Positions 36,934 through 45,921 of a stretch of 64,000 bases of DNA are shown here, piece by piece (position 1 is the first letter of the stretch; every line of letters begins with the position of its first letter). The position numbers and the translations under genes are program-made. The notes beneath the pieces were generated by a model. It was not told where the DNA came from. It worked only from the letters and a program-made list of their open reading frames with translations, and searched no databases. Source of the stretch: Engelhardtia mirabilis (GTDB lineage Bacteria > Planctomycetota > UBA1135 > GCA-002686595); assembly GCA_007751255.1 (NCBI GenBank), contig CP036296.1, forward strand, positions 682,001 to 746,000. The letters run 5' to 3'.

Positions 36934-38043
36934 TCAGTCGGCCAGCGCACCCTCCCAGAACGGCAGGTAGCCGTGCAGCCGCGGCTCGAGGCGCACGCGG
37001 TCGAGGAACACCGTCGGTACCTCGTCGACACCCAGGGCCGCGGCGGCCAGGCGGGTGCGTTGGAGGCGGTCGTCGACCAGGGCGCTGGAGCGATCGGCGA
37101 GGAAGCGCTCCACGTCGAGGCCGAGCTGTTCGGCCATGGCACGGGGATCGTGCTCTGCCTCGACCGGACTCGATGCCACCAGGGCCGTGGCCGCGTCCCA
37201 GGCGTCTTGGAGCGCCGCGGCCTCCAGGGACTTGGCGACCTCGAAGGCGGCGGGGTGGAGCTTGGTCAGCGGGTAGAGGTGGACCGAGACCTCCAGCCGG
37301 CCTTCGGCCAGGGGGAGCAGCCGCAGGTGCAGGAAGCGCTCGAAGGCGCGGCAGGCCGGGCAGTGGGGGTCGGAGAAGACCACCAACTGGTGGGCGGGCT
37401 CAGTCGCGGCGGCGAGGCGCAGGGCTTGGGGCACGAGTTGTCCGTCGAACTGCGCCGCGCGCGAGGGCTCAGCGAACGCGGTGCGCGCACCGCGGTGGAT
37501 CGAGAGCAACTTGCCCGTCGACGGCCGCGTCGCGTCGATCCAAACCAGGGCCAGGACGAGGGCTAAGGGGATCGCGAGGGCGCTGCGGCGCTCGGTGCGC
37601 TCGGGTTCGGTCGCCGCGCGTCGACGGGCGAAGCTGGCGCCGAAGAGGATCAAGTTGGATCCGTGCACCACCAGGCACAGTGCACACACGATCGGCAGCT
37701 CCAACGCCGACAACACCAGATACACCCCGCTCGCCACGAGTCCGAACACCGCCGAAATCCAGGGCGCGCGCCCGGTCAATGCCGCGTGCACGAACACGAT
37801 CAGGAAGTGCATGAGGCCGAGCAGCGCCACCGGCACGCGCGGCAGCTCGCCCGCCAGCGGGCCGACGCGCGGCGGAAACACCGCCCAGGGACTGGCCGCG
37901 AGGCGCGCGCAGCCGCCCGCGGGCCCGCAGGTGACCTCCACGGCCGCGGCGCCATAGCCCCAATCGATCCCCAAGAGCAGCGCCGAGGCCACCACGCCGG
38001 CGGCGGCCGCGGCGAGGATGATCAGCGTCCAGACGATTCGCAT
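36934..38043 (-). CDS. Vitamin K epoxide reductase-thioredoxin fusion
   Basis: The 369-residue membrane protein has a VKOR four-helix domain (residues 1-165) with the redox pair CALC in LPIVCALCLVVHGSN and loop cysteines (TCGPAGGCA), then a DsbA/thioredoxin-like domain carrying SDPHCPACRAFE. It forms disulfides in exported proteins and passes electrons to quinone. This matches the many exported Cys-containing proteins in the window. It sits 22 bases after the GNAT gene and 69 bases before the Ada-AlkA gene. Confidence 0.9.
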   Translation of the reverse strand: MRIVWTLIILAAAAAGVVASALLLGIDWGYGAAAVEVTCGPAGGCARLAASPWAVFPPRVGPLAGELPRVPVALLGLMHFLIVFVHAALTGRAPWISAVFGLVASGVYLVLSALELPIVCALCLVVHGSNLILFGASFARRRAATEPERTERRSALAIPLALVLALVWIDATRPSTGKLLSIHRGARTAFAEPSRAAQFDGQLVPQALRLAAATEPAHQLVVFSDPHCPACRAFERFLHLRLLPLAEGRLEVSVHLYPLTKLHPAAFEVAKSLEAAALQDAWDAATALVASSPVEAEHDPRAMAEQLGLDVERFLADRSSALVDDRLQRTRLAAAALGVDEVPTVFLDRVRLEPRLHGYLPFWEGALAD

Positions 38044-38065
38044 GTCCTCGGACGCCTCCGCGCCT

Positions 38066-39055
38066 CTAACGGTGGAACGTGTATTTGGTCCGCACCATGT
38101 CCATGTCCAGCTTGAACGAGGCTTTGATCATCCCGTAGTTGTTGAGCTGGGTGTCCGCTTCCTTGTAGTCCCCCGGGCTCTGCCAGGTGTGCGCGCGCGA
38201 GAGCATCTGGCCCACGCCGGTGCGCGGGTCCTCGACCGCGAGCAGGGCGCGGCCGGAGACCAGGATGCCGCTGTGTTTCTCGAGCCCGCGGTTGAGTTGG
38301 TGGCCGAGGAAGCCGGCCAACTCGCCGCCCTTCCCTTCAGCGACCCAGACCTGGCAGTCCTGGTCGTTCTCGCAGTAGCTCCGCGCCCACCTGGCCATCA
38401 GCTCGCCCGCGGCCTCGTGGGAGATGCTCTGGTCCAGGTGGTAGCGGTTGAGGGTGAAGCGCTTGCGCGACATCTCCGCCACCGCGTCGTGGTCGCGCGG
38501 CTCGACGGTGCGTACGACCCCGTCGAAGCCGAACTCGGCCGGATCTATCACCCCGATGCCGCGGCGTTCGGTGTCGTAGGCCATGGAGACCAGGGTCTCC
38601 ATCAGGCGGAAGCCGGCGTCGGTCAGCTCGTGGTAGGCGGCGATGTCGGCGCTGTCGATCCGCACCGACACGTGGGAGTAGCCCTCGCGCTGGACCAGGT
38701 AGGGCAGGGACAGCAGCAGCGCCCGCAGCACGTCCCCGGGGTCCGGGTGGTCGGCCCGCACGAGCAGAAACGGGATGCCGCCCATGGGCCGACCGAGGAG
38801 CTCGGAGTCGTGGGACAGGTACTGGAGCATCAGCACCCCGGCCGGGCGGCCATCGGACCGGTCCCGCGCCAAGAGCCGGTGGCAGCGCTCGGCCGCGGCC
38901 GATTCCTGGGCCCGCTCGCGCAGGAAGGCCAGGGCCGCGTCGGGCGCGATCCGCCGGTGGCGGCGGTAGTCGTCGTAGGGGTGATCGCGGAGAAGTTCGC
39001 CCACGACCTCGGGTTCGAGGGCGTCGACCTCCCGCACGGTGACCAGTTGGCTCAT
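38066..39055 (-). CDS. GNAT-type acetyltransferase (two-domain)
   Basis: The 329-residue protein has an N-terminal ligand-like domain and a C-terminal GNAT-like region (VWVAEGKGGELAGFLGHQL, then QLNNYGMIKASFKLDM). The final segment resembles WecD/VioB-type sugar N-acetyltransferases, where the nascent aminosugar is acetylated. This fits its divergent neighbour, a WecE-like sugar aminotransferase. ATG 39055 was chosen over 39076. The motif match is moderate, and acceptor sugar is inference. Confidence 0.68.
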   Translation of the reverse strand: MSQLVTVREVDALEPEVVGELLRDHPYDDYRRHRRIAPDAALAFLRERAQESAAAERCHRLLARDRSDGRPAGVLMLQYLSHDSELLGRPMGGIPFLLVRADHPDPGDVLRALLLSLPYLVQREGYSHVSVRIDSADIAAYHELTDAGFRLMETLVSMAYDTERRGIGVIDPAEFGFDGVVRTVEPRDHDAVAEMSRKRFTLNRYHLDQSISHEAAGELMARWARSYCENDQDCQVWVAEGKGGELAGFLGHQLNRGLEKHSGILVSGRALLAVEDPRTGVGQMLSRAHTWQSPGDYKEADTQLNNYGMIKASFKLDMDMVRTKYTFHR

Positions 39056-39093
39056 GGCCTCAAGGTATCTTGTCACCCGCCCGGGGGGACGCC

Positions 39094-40266
39094 ATGCTCT
39101 GGCTAATGACCGCCCCGCTGGACGCCAAACCGGGCCGAATCGTTTTGACCCGGCCCTCCGTCGGCGAGGCCGAGGAGCAGGCCGTGCTGGCCGCCCTGCG
39201 CGCCAGCCACCTGGGCGGCAACGACCAGATCGGCCGGCGGGTGCAGCACGATCTGGCGCAGATGTGCTCGGTGCACCGCGCGCTGCTCACGCCCAGCGCC
39301 ACGGCGGCGATGGAGATGTCGCTGCTCGCCTGCGACATCGGCCCGGGCGACGAGGTGCTGATGCCCTCCTTCGCCTTCGTGAGCCAGGCCAACGCGATCC
39401 TGGCCCGCGGGGCGACGCCGATCTTCTGCGACATCGAGCTGGGCACGCTCAACATCTGCTCGGACGAGATCGAGCGCCGCCTGACCGCGCGGTCTCGGAT
39501 GATCATGCCGGTGCACTACGCCGGCATCAGCTGCGACATGGATCGCCTGATGGCGCTCGCACGCGACCGCGGCCTGCGGCTGGTGGAGGACGCGGCCCAG
39601 GGCATCGGGTCGACCTGGCGCGGGCGGCCCCTGGGAACCGTCGGCGACATCGGCTGCATCTCCTTCCACGTGACCAAGAACCTGATCAGCGGGGAGGGCG
39701 GCGCCTTCCTGACCGACGATCCGGAGCTGGCGCGCAAGGCCGAGATCATCCAGGAGAAGGGCACCAACCGCAGCGCCTTCCTGCGCGGCGAGGTCGACAA
39801 GTACACCTGGGTCGGTCCGGGCGGTAGCTACGTGCTGTCCGACCTGTTGGCGGCCCTGCTCGAGGTCCAGCTCTCGCGCCTCGCGGAGCTGACTGAGGCC
39901 CGCCGCGCGATCTGGGAGACCTACCACGCGGGCTTGGCCGAGCTCGAGGCCGAGGGCCTCCTGACCCGGCCCGTGGTGCCCGAGGGCGCCGCCCACAACG
40001 GCCACATCTACTGGGTCCTGGCCCGCACGCCGGAGCTGCAGGACAAGGTCCTGACGCGCCTGCGCGAGGTCGGCGTCGGCGCGACCTTCCACTTCCAGCC
40101 CCTCCACAACTCGCCCTACGCCCGCGAGAAGCTGGGCGACCTGGGCGAGCTGCCCAACACCCGGCGCGCGGCCGAGTCCATCGTGCGACTGCCCCTGCAC
40201 GCCGAGCTCTCGGCCGCCGACGTCGAGCGCGTGGTCGAAGAGACCCGCGCGGCCTTCCGCGCCTAG
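39094..40266 (+). CDS. DegT/DnrJ/EryC1 sugar aminotransferase, WecE-like
   Basis: The 390-residue PLP enzyme converts a nucleotide 4-keto-6-deoxysugar to the 4-amino sugar. The PLP lysine lies in FHVTKNLISGEGGAF, with VEDAAQGIGS and PSFAFVSQANAILARG upstream, closely resembling dTDP-4-amino-4,6-dideoxygalactose transaminases (WecE/RffA). ATG 39094 follows GGGGGA five bases upstream; 39106 is an alternative. The divergent GNAT gene suggests stepwise amination and acetylation of a surface sugar. No sugar nucleotide synthase is in the window. Confidence 0.88.
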   Translation: MLWLMTAPLDAKPGRIVLTRPSVGEAEEQAVLAALRASHLGGNDQIGRRVQHDLAQMCSVHRALLTPSATAAMEMSLLACDIGPGDEVLMPSFAFVSQANAILARGATPIFCDIELGTLNICSDEIERRLTARSRMIMPVHYAGISCDMDRLMALARDRGLRLVEDAAQGIGSTWRGRPLGTVGDIGCISFHVTKNLISGEGGAFLTDDPELARKAEIIQEKGTNRSAFLRGEVDKYTWVGPGGSYVLSDLLAALLEVQLSRLAELTEARRAIWETYHAGLAELEAEGLLTRPVVPEGAAHNGHIYWVLARTPELQDKVLTRLREVGVGATFHFQPLHNSPYAREKLGDLGELPNTRRAAESIVRLPLHAELSAADVERVVEETRAAFRA

Positions 40267-40410
40267 TCAGGGCGGTCGAGGAGCGCGGCTGGGCGAGGCG
40301 CCGACGCGACCCAGAACCGTTCGCGCCGACCGGATCGTGATCCCGCCCTAACCCACCGGCCCGGCCCCCACGGTCGGACCGTCCCCCCTGGTCCCCGACC
40401 CTCCGATCGC

Positions 40411-41358
40411 GTGCACAGCATCAACCCCGCCACGTCGCCCCTGATCTTCCTCGCGCTCGCCCTGGCCGGTTGCGCCTCCACGACGGGCTCGAACGCTCCC
40501 GGCGGGGCCGACATGGCGGCGTCGGTCGTGCCCGTCGAGGAGGCCCGGGCCTTTGCCGTCTTCGACGGCGACACCGGCGCCGAGCTGAGCTTCGAAGAGC
40601 TCCTCGAGCGCGCCGCCGGGGTGCAAGTGGTGGTGCTGGGCGAGACCCACGACGACGCCGGGGGCCACGCCTACCAGCGCGCGGTGGTCGAGGCCCTGTT
40701 CGAGCGCTTCCCCGGCAGCGCCCTGGCCCTCGAGATGCTCGAGCGCGACGAGCAGGACGCGGTCAACGACCTGGCCGCCGGGTTGGTGGACGCGGCCATG
40801 TTCGCCGGCGACACGAACTCGAGCTCCTGGGCCGGCGAGGGCTCCTGGGCCGCGTGGTACCAGCCGGTGATCGACGCCGCCCTCGAGCACGACGGTCGCG
40901 TGATCGCCGCCAACGCGCCGCGCCGCTACGTGCGGGTCGCCAGCCGCCGCGGCTACGGCCCCCTCGCCGCCGTCGACGCCCGCCGCCGCGCCTACTTCGA
41001 CTTCCCCCACGGTCCCCAACCCGAGGGCTACCGCCAGCGCTTCTTCGAACTGATGGGCGGCATGGGCCACGGCGACGGCGGCATGGACGAGGAGATGGTC
41101 GCCAAGGTCTTCCGCTCCCAGTCGATGTGGGACGCGACCATGGCCGGCAGCATCGCCGCCGCCGGGCCGAGCACGAAGCACAAGGTCGCCCTGCTCGTCG
41201 GCCAGTTCCACTCGGACTTCGAGGGCGGAACCGTGGCCCAGTTGCGCCACCTGCTGCCGACGGTACGCGTGCTCGTCATCAGCCTGCAGCCCGTGGCCGC
41301 GGGCGCACTGGCCGAGGACGATCGGGGACGCGCCGACCTGGTCGTGTACACCCGCTGA
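40411..41358 (+). CDS. ChaN-family lipoprotein (iron/heme-binding type)
   Basis: The 315-residue protein begins with a lipoprotein signal (LIFLALALAGC). The mature domain carries VVVLGETHDDAGGHAYQRAV and SALALEMLERDEQDAV, the ETH/EM motifs of ChaN/TIKI-like proteins, plus KVALLVGQFHSDF near the end. ChaN of other bacteria binds heme at the outer membrane; eukaryotic TIKI proteins of the same fold are proteases. The GTG start is directly upstream of the signal. It is monocistronic. Confidence 0.85.
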   Translation: MHSINPATSPLIFLALALAGCASTTGSNAPGGADMAASVVPVEEARAFAVFDGDTGAELSFEELLERAAGVQVVVLGETHDDAGGHAYQRAVVEALFERFPGSALALEMLERDEQDAVNDLAAGLVDAAMFAGDTNSSSWAGEGSWAAWYQPVIDAALEHDGRVIAANAPRRYVRVASRRGYGPLAAVDARRRAYFDFPHGPQPEGYRQRFFELMGGMGHGDGGMDEEMVAKVFRSQSMWDATMAGSIAAAGPSTKHKVALLVGQFHSDFEGGTVAQLRHLLPTVRVLVISLQPVAAGALAEDDRGRADLVVYTR

Positions 41359-41501
41359 CGCCGAGCCGGTCGGGTCGCCGGCCCGGCGGGGCGGGGTTCG
41401 ATCCGCCGCGCAACGCCGCCAGGGCCCGCCACGCAGGGCTCCGAGCCTTCGCGGAAATTTGAGGCTTCGCGCGGCGCGGCCCCGGGTTACCTATCGTCGC
41501 C

Positions 41502-41975
41502 ATGGCCGACAGATGGCGACACCTGTCCGGGTCGTGGATCGACGACCTCGACAGCGCATTGGAGGAGCTCGTCGGCGACGACGAGTTCTTGATACACGTC
41601 GGAACGGACTCCAAGAACCGCGGCGCCCACACGGACTTCGTGACGGTCGTGGCGATCTTGCGTCCGGGGTTCGGCGCGCGCGTGCTGTACCGCAAGCAGC
41701 GCTGCCAGCGCATGGGCGCCCTGGCCCAGCGCTTGATCCAGGAGGCGCAGATGAGCATCGAGACGGCGCTGATGCTCTCCGAGCGGGTGCCCCAGGACAT
41801 CGTGCTCCACATCGACGCCAACCCCGATGAGCGCCACAAGTCGTCGCGCTACGCCCGCTCCCTGGCGGGCATGGGCCTGGGCAACGGCTTCGAGGTGCGG
41901 CTCAAGCCCGACGCCTGGTGCGCCTCTTCGGTGGCGGACCACGTGGTCAATCGCAGGCACCAGCGCGTGGCCTGA
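41502..41975 (+). CDS. YkuK-like (DUF458) ribonuclease H-fold protein
   Basis: The 157-residue protein matches the DUF458/YkuK family: HVGTDSKNRG near the start, HIDANPDERHKSSRY and the ending GFEVRLKPDAWCASSVADHV. These proteins have an RNase H-like fold and are widespread in spore formers; cellular function is unknown. Here the Asp/Asn residues of the fold are retained. It converges with the MocR gene 10 bases downstream. Confidence 0.85.
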   Translation: MADRWRHLSGSWIDDLDSALEELVGDDEFLIHVGTDSKNRGAHTDFVTVVAILRPGFGARVLYRKQRCQRMGALAQRLIQEAQMSIETALMLSERVPQDIVLHIDANPDERHKSSRYARSLAGMGLGNGFEVRLKPDAWCASSVADHVVNRRHQRVA

Positions 41976-41985
41976 GCGGCGCGAG

Positions 41986-43359
41986 TCACTGGCCGGAGAG
42001 CAGTCCGGCCAGTCGCTCCAAGCCGCCGCGCAGGCTCTCCATCGACGGCTCGCGGCCCAGGCAGAGGCGCACGCGGCGCGGCACCGGGCCGCCGGCGACG
42101 AAGGCTTCGGTGGGGGCCAGGCGGACGCCGCGCTCGGCGGCCGCGGCGACGAAGTCCCTCGCGTTCCACGGGTCGGGCAGGGCCAGCCACAGGTGGAAGC
42201 CGCGGGGATGGGCGGCCAAGGACCAGTCGCCGAGGGTGCGCCGGGCCAGCTCGATCCGGCTGGCGGCTTCGGTGCGGCGGCGTTCGGTGACGCGCGCGGC
42301 GGTGCCGTCGTCGATCCAGCGCGAGACCAGCTCGACCATCAGCGGCGCCACGGACCAACCGTTGTCGCGCACCAGACGCTCGAGCTCGGGCAAGCGCGCG
42401 CGGGGGGCGTGCAGGAAGCCCACGCGCAGGCCGGGGGCCAGGCTCTTGCCGGCGTTCACGACCAGGTGCCCGAGCTCGGGCAGGCGCGTGGAGATGGGCT
42501 CGACCTCGGGGCCGAACAGCGGTCCGTAGACGTCGTCCTCGACCAGGGGCACGTCCGCCTCGCGCAGCACCTGGGCGACCTCGTCGCGCCGCGCGGCCGG
42601 CATCACGGCGGTGGTCGGGTTCTGCAGGGTCGGGATGCAGTAGAGCGCTTGGGGCCGATAGCGCGCGCAGGCTTCGCGCAGGGCGTCGGGGCGCAGGCCG
42701 TACTCGTCCTGGGCCACGGCGCGGACCTGGAGTCCGAGCTGCTGGGCCAGGGTCAGGACCCCGGGGTAGGTCAGCGTCTCGGTCAGGAGCACGTCGCCCC
42801 GTCGACACAGGGCCCCGAGGGCCACCGCCAGGGCGTGCTGGCCGCCGGAGCAGACCACCAGGCGCTCGGGGTCCGTGTCCGGCGCGCGTTCGGACAGCCA
42901 ACGCGCGCCGATCTCGCGGTGGCGGGCCGTGCCGCGCGCCGGCTGCAGGCGCAGGAGCGCGTCGAGTCCGCCGCCCGAGGCGATCTCCGAGAGCACCTCG
43001 GCCAGGGCCGTGTCGACCCCCGACTCGGGACCGGTGGGCGGGTGGTTGAGGGAGAGGTCGACGACGCTCTCGGGGGCCAGGCCCCGCTCGAGCCAGCCGT
43101 CGGCCTGGGCCGCGTCGACGCCGTCGCCGCGCACGAAGGCGCCGCGGCCCACGTGGGCCCGGGTCAAGCCGCGCCGCTCGGCCTCGAGGTAGGCGCGGGC
43201 CACGGTGCCGGGCGTGATCCCCAGCCGGCCGGCGAGGGCGCGCTGGGTCGGCAGCCTTTCACCGGCCGCCAACTTGCCGCGGCGCACGTCCCGCGCGATG
43301 GCGTCCGCCAGGGCCAGGTAGGCCGGTTGACCGTCGTCGAGAGTGGGGGACCAGCTCAC
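41986..43359 (-). CDS. MocR-type GntR-aminotransferase fusion regulator
   Basis: The 457-residue protein has an N-terminal GntR winged helix (about 1-75, RLPTQRALAGRLGITPGTV) joined to a fold-type I aminotransferase domain. The PLP lysine is in NAGKSLAPGLRVGFL, after LVEDDVYG with the aspartate that binds the pyridine nitrogen. MocR proteins sense PLP or its products and control neighbouring pathways. No pyridoxine or GABA gene is adjacent, so the target is unclear. It starts with GTG 43359 and diverges from the fasciclin gene. Confidence 0.9.
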   Translation of the reverse strand: MSWSPTLDDGQPAYLALADAIARDVRRGKLAAGERLPTQRALAGRLGITPGTVARAYLEAERRGLTRAHVGRGAFVRGDGVDAAQADGWLERGLAPESVVDLSLNHPPTGPESGVDTALAEVLSEIASGGGLDALLRLQPARGTARHREIGARWLSERAPDTDPERLVVCSGGQHALAVALGALCRRGDVLLTETLTYPGVLTLAQQLGLQVRAVAQDEYGLRPDALREACARYRPQALYCIPTLQNPTTAVMPAARRDEVAQVLREADVPLVEDDVYGPLFGPEVEPISTRLPELGHLVVNAGKSLAPGLRVGFLHAPRARLPELERLVRDNGWSVAPLMVELVSRWIDDGTAARVTERRRTEAASRIELARRTLGDWSLAAHPRGFHLWLALPDPWNARDFVAAAAERGVRLAPTEAFVAGGPVPRRVRLCLGREPSMESLRGGLERLAGLLSGQ

Positions 43360-43712
43360 ACGTTACGGATCGCTCCCGGCCGTGAACGGATGCGGCAATC
43401 GACCGATTGCGCCCGATCTGCGTGCTCCGCGAGAACTTGCGTTGACGCAATCTTTCTGCATTGACCCTACACGACGCGATCGAGAGGCCAATGGCGATGC
43501 GCGGTGTGTTGCGGCGGGCGCCCATGCCGCGCGGGGGAGGCGCGATTGCATCGGTTCAATTCGCGCGGCGCAAACTCGAGCGCAGATCGGATCCGGCCGC
43601 GGGGCGAGGGCGAAGCGCTGGTCGAGTCGGACGAGGCGTCGCGCCTTCCTTCCCCACGTCGGTCGTGGCGAGCGCGAAGCAACGGCCGGTCTCCGCGACC
43701 ACCATCCGAATC
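43360..43712. promoter_or_regulatory. Divergent intergenic region upstream of MocR and fasciclin genes
   Basis: About 350 bp without a convincing gene. Near 43440 the sequence TTGACGCAATC followed by GCATTGACCC and TACACG is a possible but poorly spaced promoter. Short inverted halves GCAATCGACCGATTGC near 43393 could be a MocR site. Both are guesses from pattern only. Confidence 0.35.
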
Positions 43713-44999
43713 ATGAAGCAGTCCCTCTTGCTCCTCGCCAGCGGCCTTCTCGCCGCGGCTCCCGCCGCCGCCCAGGGCGGCTCCCAACCCGATATCGTCG
43801 ACGCCCTGGTCGCCGACGGGAACTACACCACCCTCGTCGCCGCGGTGCAGGCCGCCGGGCTCGTGAACGACCTCAAGGGTCCCGGCCCGCTGACGGTCTT
43901 CGCGCCGGACGACGCGGCCTTCGCCAAGGTGCCCGCCGCGCGCCTGAACGCGCTGATCGCGAACCCCGAGGCGCTCAAGGGCGTGCTGCTGTACCACGTG
44001 GTAGGCGGCGAGCTCTTGGCCGCCGACGTGTTGATGGGCGGCGACGCCACGACCCTGGCCGAGAAGGACGTGACCTTCACGGCGAACCAGGAGGCCTTCG
44101 TCAACGGCGCCAAGATCACGGCCGTCGACTGGAAGGTCGCCAACGGCGTGATCCACACCATCGACAATGTGCTCAACCCGGCCCAGGCGCCGATCGACAT
44201 CTTCGATGCGGTCGCGGGCCAGCCCAACTTCACGACCCTGAAGACGGCCATTGAGGTCGCTGGCCTCAAGGATGCGCTCAAGGGCGACGGGCCCCTGACC
44301 CTCTTCGCGCCCACCAACCGCGCCTTCGAGAAGCTCCCGGCGGGCGTGCTGCAGAGCCTCCTGGCGAACCCGACCCAGCTCGCGGACGTCCTGCTCTACC
44401 ACGTGGTGGGCGGTGAGGTCCTCAGTCCCCAGGTCGTGGCCGGCGGTACGTCGCCGACGCTGCTCGCGAACGAGAACGTGATCTTCAACGGCACGCCGCT
44501 GGGCGCCTTCGTCGACGATGCGCGCATCCTCGTGGTGGACATCCCGGTGCAGAACGGCGTGATCCACGTGATCGACGCAGTGCTCACGCCGCCCTCGCCG
44601 AACCTGGTCGAGATGCTCGTGGCCCTGCCGGACTTCGACACGCTGGTGACGGCCGTGGGGATCGCCGGCCTCGGCGACACCCTCGCGAACGGCGGGCCGT
44701 TCACCGTCTTCGCGCCGGCCGATTTCGCCTTCGACGCGGTGCGCCAGGGCTCCCTCGAGGCGCTGCTCGCCAGCCCGACCGAGCTGGCCAAGGTGCTCCA
44801 GTACCACGTGATCGCCGGTGAGTTCTTCGCCGCCGACGTGCTCGGGCTCAACTCGGCCAGCACCCTGATCGGCCAGGACGTGACCTTCTCGGTGCAGGGA
44901 CCGGACGTCTTCGTCAACGGCAACAAGATCATCGGCTTCGACGTCGTGGTCGGAAACGGCGTGATCCACTTCATCGACGGGGTGCTGTTCCCCCAGTGA
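43713..44999 (+). CDS. Secreted protein with three fasciclin (FAS1) domains
   Basis: The 428-residue protein has a signal peptide (LLLLASGLLAAAPAAAQ). Three FAS1 domains of about 130 residues follow, each with the H1 motif (PLTVFAPDDAAFAKVP, PLTLFAPTNRAFEKLP, PFTVFAPADFAFDAV) and the YH/H2 pattern (LLYHVVGG, LLYHVVGG, LQYHVIAG) and ending NGVIH.ID. FAS1 proteins mediate adhesion or surface attachment. Two domains are the usual maximum in small bacterial members. An upstream in-frame start at 43461 would only add non-conserved residues. Confidence 0.93.
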   Translation: MKQSLLLLASGLLAAAPAAAQGGSQPDIVDALVADGNYTTLVAAVQAAGLVNDLKGPGPLTVFAPDDAAFAKVPAARLNALIANPEALKGVLLYHVVGGELLAADVLMGGDATTLAEKDVTFTANQEAFVNGAKITAVDWKVANGVIHTIDNVLNPAQAPIDIFDAVAGQPNFTTLKTAIEVAGLKDALKGDGPLTLFAPTNRAFEKLPAGVLQSLLANPTQLADVLLYHVVGGEVLSPQVVAGGTSPTLLANENVIFNGTPLGAFVDDARILVVDIPVQNGVIHVIDAVLTPPSPNLVEMLVALPDFDTLVTAVGIAGLGDTLANGGPFTVFAPADFAFDAVRQGSLEALLASPTELAKVLQYHVIAGEFFAADVLGLNSASTLIGQDVTFSVQGPDVFVNGNKIIGFDVVVGNGVIHFIDGVLFPQ

Positions 45000-45154
45000 T
45001 CTGAGGCGCAGGCAGACGCCGCGCCCGGTCGTCCGGCCCTCCGCCGGGCCGCGGCCAGCGGGGATCGATGCCACCGGGGGGTGGGGTCGGTCCCCGCACC
45101 CGTTCGAGGCTCGGCGGCTGGACCTGGCGGAGGTTCGTCGGGCATCCTGCTGCG

Positions 45155-45835
45155 ATGACCGACCGACGCAGCACCGCCCGAGACCTGGCGCGCCGGGCAC
45201 TCGCGCGCGGGGAGCCCCTGGCTTGGTTCGAGGAGCTCTACGCGGCGGCCGCCGTCGACGACTCGGTCGGCGTGCCGTGGACGGACCTCGAGCCCTCGCC
45301 GGAGTTGATCGCCTGGCTCGAGCGGGCGCGGCCCGAGGTGGACGGTCGCCGAGTGTGTGTGGTCGGCACCGGCTACGGCGACGACGCGAATCACTTGGCG
45401 AAGCTCGGCGCGAGCGTGGTGGCCTTCGACTGCGCGCCCACGGCCATCGCCCGCGCCGCCGAGCGCTTCCCCGACCAGGACATCGAGTGGCTCGTGGCCG
45501 AGCTGCGCCACCTGCCCGAGCGCCTGCGCCTGGGCTTCGACCTCGTGGTCGAGATCAACACGTTGCAAGTGCTGCCCCCGGACCTGCGCCCCGCTGCCGC
45601 AGCCGCCATCGCGGCGCTGGTCGCCCCCGGCGGCCGACTCTTCGTGGCCGCGCGCCTGCGCCTCCCCGGCGAGTCCGAGGGCCTGATGCCCTGGCCTCTG
45701 CTCGAACAGGAGCTCGGCGCTTTCGAAGCCGCCGGGCTGCACGCGCGCGAGCGCAGCGTCCTGATGGACGGCGAGGACCCGCCCGTGCGCCGCATCGTCG
45801 CGGAGTTCGAGCGGCCCGATCCGTCGCTCGGCTGA
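45155..45835 (+). CDS. Class I SAM-dependent methyltransferase (TPMT/TehB-like)
   Basis: The 226-residue protein has motif I VCVVGTGYGDDANHLAKLG and VVAFDCAPTAI, then IEWLVAELRHLP and FDLVVEINTLQVL, a pattern like thiopurine methyltransferase or TehB families. N-terminal WFEELYAAAAVDD and VPWTDLEPSPELIAWL resemble the thiol-methyltransferase entry. The target is probably a small hydrophobic or sulfur compound. It is 87 bases upstream of the terC gene, so an operon with it is possible. Confidence 0.82.
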   Translation: MTDRRSTARDLARRALARGEPLAWFEELYAAAAVDDSVGVPWTDLEPSPELIAWLERARPEVDGRRVCVVGTGYGDDANHLAKLGASVVAFDCAPTAIARAAERFPDQDIEWLVAELRHLPERLRLGFDLVVEINTLQVLPPDLRPAAAAAIAALVAPGGRLFVAARLRLPGESEGLMPWPLLEQELGAFEAAGLHARERSVLMDGEDPPVRRIVAEFERPDPSLG

Positions 45836-45921
45836 TCCGCGCCGGGCGCGGATGCGTCGGGCGTTTGGCATCATGCCGCGCCCGCGAGTCCGTCGCGGCG
45901 AACCCCGAGAGCGAGCGCCCC

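Noticed and set aside
45836-45921. yybP-ykoY manganese riboswitch before terC
   Set aside because: The gap is only 86 bases and lacks the conserved loop sequences.
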